In this document: positions 1-5,310 of the stretch, piece after piece
How positions within the stretch are numbered: position 1 is the stretch's first letter
How the letters are laid out: every line of letters begins with the position of its first letter
Origin: JBKJML01 sp046596415
GTDB lineage: Bacteria > Actinomycetota > Thermoleophilia > Gaiellales > Gaiellaceae
Reading direction: 5' to 3'
Assembly: GCA_046596415.1 (NCBI GenBank)
Contig: JBKJML010000089.1
Span: forward strand, 1 to 6,217
DNA: 6,217 nt
Made by a program: the position numbers and the translations under genes
The notes under the pieces: generated by a model
Told to the model about the DNA's origin: nothing
Databases searched by the model: none
The model's input: the letters and a program-made list of their open reading frames with translations, nothing else

Positions 1-551
1 CCCTCGGCGAGCAGTCGCAGGATGTCGCGTTCGCGGGCGGTGAGCTGCACGAGCTTGTCGGTCGCCTCGCGGCTCGTAAAGAGGCCGGCCAACGTCGGGT
101 CGACGTACGTCGCGCCACGGGCCACAGTCTCGACCGCCCGGACGAGATCGGGGAGCGGCGCCTCTTTCATCACGAAGCCGGGGATGCCTGCGTCGATCGC
201 CTCGAGCACGAGCGCCCGTTCCCCGTAGCCGGTGTAGAGGACGACCGCCGTGCCGAGCCCTTCGCGCTCGATCTCGCGGGCAACCTCGATCCCGCTCAGC
301 CGCGGCATGCGCACGTCGAGCACCGCCACGGCGGGGCGACGCGTACGGATCTTCGCGAGCGCCTCCTCACCGTCCCGCGCTGTGCCGACGACCGAGATCC
401 CGAGCTCGGTGAGCACCCGAGCAGTCGAGTCGAGGACGGCAGGATGGTCATCCGCAATCAGGCAGGTGACTTGCCCTACTTCTGTCATCTCGGAAGCGTA
501 GCCGGGTTGCGCAACGTCCAGCTCCGGGCGGAGATCGCTCGGTGCTTTCAT
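1..551 (-). CDS. NarL/FixJ-type response regulator, C-terminus cut by window edge
   Basis: Receiver-plus-LuxR-HTH transcriptional regulator; 183 codons are visible and the gene continues past base 1. The receiver domain spans about residues 28-145. It has the acidic pair D34/D35, phospho-acceptor D79 in a VLDVRMP motif, conserved T107 (LYTG) and K129 (FVMKEAP). Residues from about 165 (LTARERDILRLLAEG) begin the GerE/LuxR helix-turn-helix; its recognition helices lie outside the window. I chose the start at 551 because its ATG overlaps the kinase's TGA (ATGA), implying translational coupling. No good Shine-Dalgarno precedes it. This gives a 21-residue tail before a second in-frame ATG at 488, which aligns with the start of the paralogous regulator at 3881-4501, so 488 is a real alternative. 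It is probably phosphorylated by the kinase encoded just upstream. Family is certain; target genes cannot be told. Confidence 0.92.
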   Translation of the reverse strand, partial: MKAPSDLRPELDVAQPGYASEMTEVGQVTCLIADDHPAVLDSTARVLTELGISVVGTARDGEEALAKIRTRRPAVAVLDVRMPRLSGIEVAREIEREGLGTAVVLYTGYGERALVLEAIDAGIPGFVMKEAPLPDLVRAVETVARGATYVDPTLAGLFTSREATDKLVQLTARERDILRLLAE

Positions 552-2581
552 GGCCGGTCGAGGACGGTGCGGACGAGGGCTGTCAGCTGGTCGGGCGCAA
601 AGGGCTTCGCGAGGAAGTCGATCCCGGCCTCGAGGACGCCGTGGTCGACGATCGTCCCCTCGGCGTACCCGGAGATGAAGATCGCGCGGAGGCCGGGACG
701 GTCGTGCCTCAGCCGTGCGACAACGTCCTTGCCGCTCAGCCGGGGCAGGGAGACATCGCTCACGACAAGGTCGATCCGGCCCTCGACCAGGAACGCCTCG
801 TCGCCATCGGCCGCTGCGAAGACGTCGTAGCCGCGATCCGCCAGGACGAGCACAGCCAGGTCACGAACGAGCGGGTCGTCCTCGACGACGAGCACCCGCT
901 CGTTGCCTCCCTCGGCAGAGAGGTCCGTGTTGGCTCCCGCATCGTCCGGCTTGTCGTCCGTGAGCGGCAGGTACATGGCGATCTCCGCTCCGCCACCGGG
1001 TGCGACGCCAACGGCGACACCCCCCGAGCCCTGGGTCACGATGCCGTGGACGGTGGCCAGACCAAGGCCGCTTCCCTCTGGCTTCGTGCTGAAGAAGGGG
1101 TCGAACACTCGATCGAGTGCCTCCGCGTCGACGCCAGGGCCGGTGTCGGCCACGACGACCGTGCAGTAGCGGCCGTCGGGAAGCACGATCCCGGGGCCAA
1201 CGCCCGAGTCGGGAAGTACCACCACGCCCGTCCGGATCGTCAGCGAGCCACCGTTCGGCATCGCCTCGCTGGCGTTCGTCACCACGTTGAGAAGCGCCTG
1301 GTCGAACAGCACCGGGTCGATCGTCACGGCGCCTCCGCAGGCGAGCTCGACGCTCAGCTCCACCTCGGCTCCGACGAGCGTGCGCAGCACCGGGGTGGCC
1401 GCGCCGAGGTGCTCGTCGACATCGACGCGGCGTGGCTGCATCACCTGACGGCGGCTGAAGGCGAGGAGTTGACGGACGACGGTCGACGCTCCGTCGGCGG
1501 CGTCGACGATCTTCTCCGCATACCCGCGTACCATTTCGGCGTCGTCGGCCTTGCGCCCGCTCATGAACGCATAGCCCCTGATCGCCGTGAGGGCGTTGTT
1601 GAAGTCGTGGGCGATGCCGCCGGCCAGCCGACCGACCGCGTCGAGCTTCTGCGCCTCGAGCAGCCGGCGCTCGAGCTCGTACCGGTGGGTGATGTCCTGA
1701 TTCACCGCCAGGTAGCCGATTCGCGCGCCGGACCGGTCGGTGACTGCCTGGGCGTGGCACTCGACCCTGATCCGCCTGCCGTCCTTGGTCACCTGCTCAA
1801 CGGTGTAGGTGGCTCTACCTTCCCGTACGAGTTGCTCCCGGCCGGCAACGAGCTGCGCTGACGCCGCGCCGTCGAAGAGGAGCTCGCCGGCGACATGACC
1901 GAGCGCCTCCGCGGCGCTCCAGCCGTACGTCGTCTCTGCAGCCGCGTTCCAGGCGGTGATCCGCAACTCGAGATCGGTAGCGATGAGAGGGTCGATCGAG
2001 GCTGCGACGAGTTGCGCCTGATAGGCGAGCTGCTCCTCGGCAACCGACCGGCGCCGCGCCAGACCGAGCGTCGCGCCCATCGCGGCCATGAAGTCGACGT
2101 CGTCGGGGGTGAACCGCCTCGGAGCCTGGCTCTGCACCGCGAGCGCTCCGAACGGGCCGGTGTCGTCGTCGATGTGGACGGTCAAGCCGCTGCGGAGGCC
2201 GAGCTCGCGCAGATGCCCCGAGCCCGGGAACCGGTCGTCGGCCTCGAGATCACTGACAAGCACGGGCAGCCGCGTCGTGATCGCGAGGCCAAGCTGCGTT
2301 CCCTCGACCGGTACCCGAATCGAGCGGGTCGCCTCGGGGAAGCCGAGGCCCGCTCGCATGGTGAGGGCCTGCCCGTCCGGCTCGATGCCGAACACGGTCG
2401 CCAGCTCGACCTCGAGCACGTCGCAGACGAGCGAGACCGCGAACCAGAGCAGTCCGTCGAAGTCGCTCGAGGCCAGCGCACGTTGTCCGAGGCTCGCGAC
2501 GGCGGCCTGCTGCCGGAGTCGACGCTCGAGCGTCTGCTCCGCGTCCGTGCCGGTGGCGTCACGTCCTGAATCCGTGCCCAT
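548..2581 (-). CDS. Soluble hybrid histidine kinase (GAF-PAS-HisKA-HATPase-REC)
   Basis: Cytoplasmic sensor kinase of about 677 residues with no membrane segment. Residues 24-177 look like a GAF domain (DGLLWFAVSLVCDVL onward). Residues 186-304 form a PAS domain (DLELRITAWNAAAETTYGWS, ending in the PAC-like GYLAVNQDITHR). The H-box is GGIAHDFNN with His325. The ATPase has an N-box (LNVVTNASEAMPNGG, Asn436), G1 (VVADTGPGVD), F-box (DPFFSTK) and G2 (GSGLGLA). A C-terminal receiver domain (about 562-677) has E567/D568/D569, acceptor D609 (VVSDVSLP) and K659 (FLAKPF). The frame is open to a GTG at 2689, but the ATG at 2581 fits where homology starts and follows AAGGAG, though with only 2 bases of spacing; a GTG at 2584 is also possible. 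Its TGA overlaps the ATG of the downstream response regulator. Hybrid kinases usually need an Hpt protein; none is encoded here. The signal is unknown. Confidence 0.93.
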   Translation of the reverse strand: MGTDSGRDATGTDAEQTLERRLRQQAAVASLGQRALASSDFDGLLWFAVSLVCDVLEVELATVFGIEPDGQALTMRAGLGFPEATRSIRVPVEGTQLGLAITTRLPVLVSDLEADDRFPGSGHLRELGLRSGLTVHIDDDTGPFGALAVQSQAPRRFTPDDVDFMAAMGATLGLARRRSVAEEQLAYQAQLVAASIDPLIATDLELRITAWNAAAETTYGWSAAEALGHVAGELLFDGAASAQLVAGREQLVREGRATYTVEQVTKDGRRIRVECHAQAVTDRSGARIGYLAVNQDITHRYELERRLLEAQKLDAVGRLAGGIAHDFNNALTAIRGYAFMSGRKADDAEMVRGYAEKIVDAADGASTVVRQLLAFSRRQVMQPRRVDVDEHLGAATPVLRTLVGAEVELSVELACGGAVTIDPVLFDQALLNVVTNASEAMPNGGSLTIRTGVVVLPDSGVGPGIVLPDGRYCTVVVADTGPGVDAEALDRVFDPFFSTKPEGSGLGLATVHGIVTQGSGGVAVGVAPGGGAEIAMYLPLTDDKPDDAGANTDLSAEGGNERVLVVEDDPLVRDLAVLVLADRGYDVFAAADGDEAFLVEGRIDLVVSDVSLPRLSGKDVVARLRHDRPGLRAIFISGYAEGTIVDHGVLEAGIDFLAKPFAPDQLTALVRTVLDRP

Positions 2582-2676
2582 CACTCCTTCATTGTCGGTC
2601 TGTCTGCGTCGGCGCAACACGGCAAAAACGTGGATGTCCGTCCCATTTTGGGTAATCGTGACACGCCGCACCGCCG
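2582..2676. promoter_or_regulatory. Divergent control region between the kinase and the TPR gene
   Basis: About 95 bases separate the kinase start (2581, minus) from the first TPR start (2677, plus). The stretch is locally AT-richer than the genes and includes an A-run (2624-2628) and CCCATTTTGGG (2642-2652), a small inverted repeat with arms CCCA/TGGG. GGTAAT at 2651-2656 is a weak -10 candidate for the TPR gene. No convincing -35 is seen on either strand. That promoters lie here is inferred from the divergent layout. Confidence 0.4.
2584..2589 (-). promoter_or_regulatory. Shine-Dalgarno of the hybrid kinase, unusually close to the ATG
   Basis: Read on the minus strand, AAGGAG is followed by TG and then the ATG at 2581. 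The site is a strong match to the 16S tail, but a 2-base spacer is shorter than the usual 5-9. It supports initiation in this neighbourhood rather than at the upstream GTG at 2689, which has no such site. The exact start codon remains uncertain. Confidence 0.45.
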
Positions 2677-3744
2677 ATGGCGGCCGCACTCGCTTCGTCC
2701 CAGTGTGTGGCTATGTCCTCAGCGCTTGCCGGTCATTCGACCTCCCTCTCGCCATCGCCGCGTCTCGAGCTCGTCGCTCCGGCGCTCGACGACCGGCTCG
2801 CCGAGGCTGCGGCGCTCCTCGACGTCGGCGACGTCGCCTCGGCGCGACGAGCCTTCTCACGGGTCCTGGCGCTCGCCGACGCCGAGCGTGATGACCGGCT
2901 CCGCGCTGAGGCCCGGTTGGGCCTCGGCACCTGCTTCTACCACGACGGCGATCTCGCGGCGTCTGTCGAGACGCTCAGCTTGGCGCTCGTGCTCTGCCGC
3001 GAGTCCGCGCTCGGCACGCTGCTGCTCCAGGCGCGCATCCTCGACCGGCGCTCGCGCTGTCATCGCCGCGAGCGTCGTTGGGGCGCCGCCCGCGCAGACG
3101 TCGACGCTGCGCTGGCGCTGGTCGATCCGCTCCGCGAGCCGCTGCTCGCGGCCCGCCTCACCTTCCAGGCCTCGCTGATCGCGGAGCGCACCGGGCAGAC
3201 GCTCGTTGCCCGCTGCCTCGCGGAACAGGCGCACGATCTCCTCGTCGGGCTCGGTGACCGGCGCGCGCTCGCTCGGGTGCTGAACAATCTCGGCGGCCTG
3301 AACCACCTGCTCGGGGACGACGAGCGCGCAGTGACGCTCCTCGAGCAGGCGTACACGGAGGCGGTCGCCGCCGGGAGTGAGCCCGATGCGGCCCAGGCTC
3401 TTTCCTCGCTCGCTCAGGTCGAGGTCGCGCTCGGGCTCTACGAGCAAGGAGCGAAGCGTGCGCGCAGGGCGATCGCGCTGCTCGAGGGCCGCGCCGATTT
3501 CGGCGACGAGCTCGGCAACGCCACCCTCGTCCTGGCCCGCGCCCTCCGGGCCGCCGGTCGTGGCGAGGAAGCCGCGCGCGAGGCGCAACGGGCAGGTGCC
3601 GCCTTCGGGCGGCTCGGCCACTCGAGCGCCGTCGCCGCAGCGCGTGTGCTCGAAGGCGACCTCGCCCGTGACGGCGGCGACACGGAGGCGGCCGCCCTGC
3701 ACTACCGCGATGCCGTCGAGCGCCTCCAAGACTTCCGTTTCTGA
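2677..3744 (+). CDS. TPR-repeat protein, possibly a signalling regulator
   Basis: All-helical protein of 355 residues made almost wholly of tetratricopeptide repeats. I count about eight helix-turn-helix units, at roughly residues 39-72, 75-110, 117-152, 156-192, 195-232, 235-271, 275-312 and 316-353. The clearest is ALARVLNNLGGLNHLLGDD with the following ERAVTLLEQAY. There is no signal peptide, membrane segment, DNA-binding or catalytic motif, so it probably acts in the cytoplasm by binding a protein or peptide. The first ATG (2677) has no Shine-Dalgarno. Another in-frame ATG at 2713 is equally plausible, since the repeats begin near residue 37. It is divergent from the hybrid kinase, convergent with the second response regulator, and followed after 28 bases by a possible 33-codon gene. 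Rap/RRNPP proteins and the TPR halves of MalT-type regulators share this fold, but I see no specific family signature. Its role is unknown. Confidence 0.85.
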   Translation: MAAALASSQCVAMSSALAGHSTSLSPSPRLELVAPALDDRLAEAAALLDVGDVASARRAFSRVLALADAERDDRLRAEARLGLGTCFYHDGDLAASVETLSLALVLCRESALGTLLLQARILDRRSRCHRRERRWGAARADVDAALALVDPLREPLLAARLTFQASLIAERTGQTLVARCLAEQAHDLLVGLGDRRALARVLNNLGGLNHLLGDDERAVTLLEQAYTEAVAAGSEPDAAQALSSLAQVEVALGLYEQGAKRARRAIALLEGRADFGDELGNATLVLARALRAAGRGEEAAREAQRAGAAFGRLGHSSAVAAARVLEGDLARDGGDTEAAALHYRDAVERLQDFRF

Positions 3745-3772
3745 CCGCCCTCGATCAAGGACACCCACCACC

Positions 3773-3874
3773 ATGCTGAATGCTCTCTCGCACGCTGCGA
3801 TCGCCGCCTTCGAGCACGCACACGTCTTCGCCCGCGCCGGTCTCGCGGCGCTCGGCTTCTCGGACGGCTTCTAG
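3773..3874 (+). CDS. Possible small protein/peptide (33 aa) downstream of the TPR gene
   Basis: A short ORF beginning 28 bases after the TPR stop and ending 6 bases before the stop of the convergent response regulator. The peptide starts MLNALSHAAIAAFEHAHVF and ends GLAALGFSDGF. It is rich in Ala, has three His and two Gly-Phe pairs, and could form an amphipathic helix. It lacks a classic signal peptide (no basic n-region). AAGGA at 3757-3761 lies 11 bases before the ATG, a loose but possible ribosome site. Third codon positions are mostly G/C, as in the neighbouring genes, which is suggestive but weak over 34 codons. It matches no family I recognise. It may be a real peptide co-transcribed with the TPR gene, or a chance ORF in the 3' region. 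Confidence 0.4.
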   Translation: MLNALSHAAIAAFEHAHVFARAGLAALGFSDGF

Positions 3875-3890
3875 CCCCTTCTAGCCGAGC
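3850..3890. terminator. Possible stem-loop at the convergent gene ends
   Basis: GCTCGGCT (3850-3857) and AGCCGAGC (3883-3890) are perfect 8-base inverted repeats separated by 25 bases. They span the stops of the small ORF and of the response regulator. The loop is long and there is no T-run on either side, so an intrinsic terminator is doubtful. The location between converging transcripts is the main argument for it. Confidence 0.25.
3868..3886. repeat. Tandem 9-base direct repeat with two opposing stop codons
   Basis: CTTCTAGCC occurs at 3868-3876 and again at 3878-3886, a 10-base period. The first copy holds the TAG that ends the plus-strand small ORF. The second copy holds CTA, the reverse of the TAG that ends the minus-strand response regulator. 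It may be a small local duplication; no function is evident. Confidence 0.55.
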
Positions 3891-4501
3891 AGCGACTGCC
3901 GAAGCGCCAGCGCGACCGCATGGGTGCGGGTGTCGGCGTCGAGCTTTCGCATCGCGTTGCGGATGTGCGCCCGCACGGTGTCCGGCGAGAGCACGAGTCG
4001 CGTCGCGATCTCCTCGTTCTTGAGGCCGTCGGCGAGCAACGCGAGCACCTCGCGCTCGCGCGGGCTGATCAGCGGGAGGCGGTGCGCCGCTTCGCGGCTC
4101 GCGAGCAGTCCGGCCATGACGGGGTCGACGTAGATGCCGCCGCCGGCGACCACCTCGATCGCCCGGACGAGGTCGTCGAGCGGCGCCTCTTTCAGGACGA
4201 AACCTCGCGCTCCCGCATCCAGCGCCTCGATCACGAGGGCGCGGTCGGCCGCCGCGGTGTAGAGGATGATCGGGACGCGGTCGCCGATCGCGCGCGCGAC
4301 CTCGACGCCGGTAAGGCCCGGCATGCCCACGTCGACCACGGCGACGTCGGGTGGGTTCTGCTCCAGCTCCCGTAGAGCCTGCGTGCCGTCGCGAACCTGC
4401 GCGACGATGTCGATCCCCGCATCGACCAGGACGTGTGAGATCGAGTCGAGCACCGCCGGGTGGTCGTCAGCGATCAGACAGGTCACCGCTTTGCGCTCCA
4501 T
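3881..4501 (-). CDS. NarL/FixJ-type response regulator, complete
   Basis: A 206-residue DNA-binding response regulator. The receiver domain covers residues 6-122, with D12/D13, acceptor D57 (VVDVGMP), T82 (LYTA) and K104 (FVLKEAP). A linker leads to a LuxR/GerE helix-turn-helix at about 142-206 (LISPREREVLALLADGLKN, then EIATRL and SPDTVRAHIRNAMRKL). All phosphorylation residues are intact. The frame is open to a GTG at 4528, but the strong GGAGGAGG lies downstream of that codon and so favours the ATG at 4501 (11-base spacing) or the GTG at 4504 (8-base spacing). It closely resembles the truncated regulator at 1-551: both read VTCLIADDHPAVLDS at the start of the receiver, with roughly 55-60% identity by eye. 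It has no adjacent kinase of its own, so the hybrid kinase at 548-2581 is a plausible shared donor. Targets are unknown. Confidence 0.94.
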   Translation of the reverse strand: MERKAVTCLIADDHPAVLDSISHVLVDAGIDIVAQVRDGTQALRELEQNPPDVAVVDVGMPGLTGVEVARAIGDRVPIILYTAAADRALVIEALDAGARGFVLKEAPLDDLVRAIEVVAGGGIYVDPVMAGLLASREAAHRLPLISPREREVLALLADGLKNEEIATRLVLSPDTVRAHIRNAMRKLDADTRTHAVALALRQSLLG

Positions 4502-4504
4502 CAC

Positions 4505-4650
4505 GTTTGTTTCCTCCTCCGACGTCACTGTCGTGCCGGTTTTCGCCTACGTCGTGTTCACAAACGAGGGACGGAGCATGACGATCGCGCCGATGTCCCG
4601 TAGCCGAAGTGTGCATCCTATTGGCACGCGCCAGGCCCGAAGCAAGAAGG
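4505..4650. promoter_or_regulatory. Divergent spacer between the second response regulator and the secreted protein gene
   Basis: About 146 bases between two divergent starts. It should hold promoters for both genes, but I cannot point to convincing -35/-10 pairs. A minus-strand stretch near 4530-4552 (GACGTAGGCGAAAACCGGCA and onward) resembles a stretch upstream of the hybrid kinase near 2694-2716, at about 16 of 23 positions. This could be a shared operator or chance. Confidence 0.35.
4513..4520 (-). promoter_or_regulatory. Strong Shine-Dalgarno deciding the start of the second response regulator
   Basis: On the minus strand GGAGGAGG precedes GTG (4504) by 8 bases and ATG (4501) by 11. The site falls inside the longer open frame that begins with GTG at 4528, which rules that codon out as the likely start. 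Confidence 0.7.
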
Positions 4651-5256
4651 GTGAAGCGCCTCCACTCGATCGCAGTCCTCATTGCAACGGCCGCCACCAT
4701 CGCGCTGGCCGGTTTCACCGCCCCGGCGGACGCTGCCGGTGGCTCCTACAGCTTCGAGGGCGGCACCGTCGCCCAGCAGGCGACGGTGCGCGACGCGCTT
4801 CGCGCGAGCCTCTTTCCGTGGAGCATCGTGCCGCGGACGATCACCGTTCATATCGTCGACGGCCGCGACTCCTACGCGCTTCCGGGCCACGTCTGGCTCG
4901 ACGGCGACCTGCTCCGCTCGGGCCGCTTCGCCTGGGGCGTCGTCCAACACGAGTTCGCCCATCAAGTCGACTTCTTCCTGCTCGACGGGCAGAATCGCGC
5001 TCGGTTCCTTGACGAGCTGGGAGGCAAGGCCTGGGGCACCGAGGTTCAGGGCCTCGCCCATGAGGACTACGGCTCCGAACGCTTCGCCTCGACGCTCGCC
5101 TGGGCGTACTGGCCGTCCGCGGAGAACGCAATGGCGCCGTCGTCGACCGGCAACGAGTCGGGCGCGATCCCCCCGGCCCGCTTCCGGGCCCTCCTCGGGC
5201 AGCTCCTCGGCGTGCCGCAGCCGGCTTTCCGCGCCCTCTCCGCCGCCCGCCGATAG
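4651..5256 (+). CDS. Secreted HExxH zinc-metallopeptidase-like protein
   Basis: A protein of about 201 residues with a typical Sec signal peptide: basic start (MKRLHS), hydrophobic core (IAVLIATAATIALAGF) and an ADA cleavage motif at 26-28. The mature part is about 170 residues. It carries VVQHEFAHQVDFFLLDG, an HExxH zinc site with H100, E101 and H104. A later Glu, E143 in SERFASTLAWAYWPS, is well placed as third ligand of a gluzincin. HEFAHQ(V/L)D with a downstream ExFA recalls the MtfA/M90 and lethal-factor-like zincins, but those are larger and this link is from motifs only. The start is uncertain: the frame is open from GTG 4609, with TTG 4621 also in frame. I chose GTG 4651 because it gives the cleanest signal peptide, although AAGAAGG abuts it without a spacer. 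It stands alone between divergent and downstream genes. Its substrate is unknown, and it could be a non-peptidase relative. Confidence 0.8.
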   Translation: MKRLHSIAVLIATAATIALAGFTAPADAAGGSYSFEGGTVAQQATVRDALRASLFPWSIVPRTITVHIVDGRDSYALPGHVWLDGDLLRSGRFAWGVVQHEFAHQVDFFLLDGQNRARFLDELGGKAWGTEVQGLAHEDYGSERFASTLAWAYWPSAENAMAPSSTGNESGAIPPARFRALLGQLLGVPQPAFRALSAARR

Positions 5257-5285
5257 CCGCCATCACGAAGCTTCCTGCCACCAGG

Positions 5286-5301
5286 TTTAGGTGTGCCATA
5301 A
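5286..5301 (+). promoter_or_regulatory. Candidate DtxR/MntR-type operator
   Basis: TTTAGGTGTGCCATAA lies 9 bases before the regulator's ATG. The outer TT/AA and inner GG/CC are symmetric, the core pattern of boxes bound by DtxR-family repressors (for example TTAGG...CCTAA types), though the arms are imperfect. TTTAG recurs at 5302-5306. The site overlaps the -10 element, so binding would block RNA polymerase. Autoregulation by the downstream protein is inferred from position and family habit. Confidence 0.55.
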
Positions 5302-5302
5302 T
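5297..5302 (+). promoter_or_regulatory. -10 element implying a leaderless transcript
   Basis: CATAAT matches the TATAAT consensus at 5 of 6 bases in an otherwise very GC-rich region. With the usual 6-7 bases to the start of transcription, the mRNA would begin at about 5309-5311, at the ATG itself. No Shine-Dalgarno precedes that ATG, which fits leaderless translation, common in Actinobacteria. No good -35 is seen (CCTGCC at 17-base spacing). Confidence 0.5.
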
Positions 5303-5310
5303 TTAGTTCG

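Noticed and set aside
542..1861. 439-codon plus-strand open frame antisense to the hybrid kinase
   Set aside because: The opposite strand encodes a complete kinase with all its catalytic motifs. The antisense product is low-complexity, with no recognisable domain, and is an expected by-product of high GC.
1895..2569. 224-codon plus-strand open frame over the kinase GAF/PAS region
   Set aside because: It is a GC-driven shadow; the kinase frame carries recognisable GAF and PAS features through the whole stretch.
2642..2652. CCCATTTTGGG as an operator
   Set aside because: The arms are only 4 bases long and no second copy was seen near the other regulators.
2582..2689. Kinase start extended to the GTG at 2689
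   Set aside because: It would overlap the divergent TPR start, has no ribosome site, and adds 36 residues unlike a sensor domain.
2857..3774. 305-codon minus-strand open frame antisense to the TPR gene
   Set aside because: The plus strand has clear periodic TPR motifs. The antisense product is Arg/Glu-rich without domains.
4502..4528. Upstream GTG start at 4528 for the second response regulator
   Set aside because: The strong GGAGGAGG lies downstream of this codon, and the paralogue aligns from the ATG at 4501.
5267..5274. GAAGCTTC palindrome after the secreted protein gene as a terminator
   Set aside because: It is an 8-base palindrome without a loop or T-run, too short to terminate.
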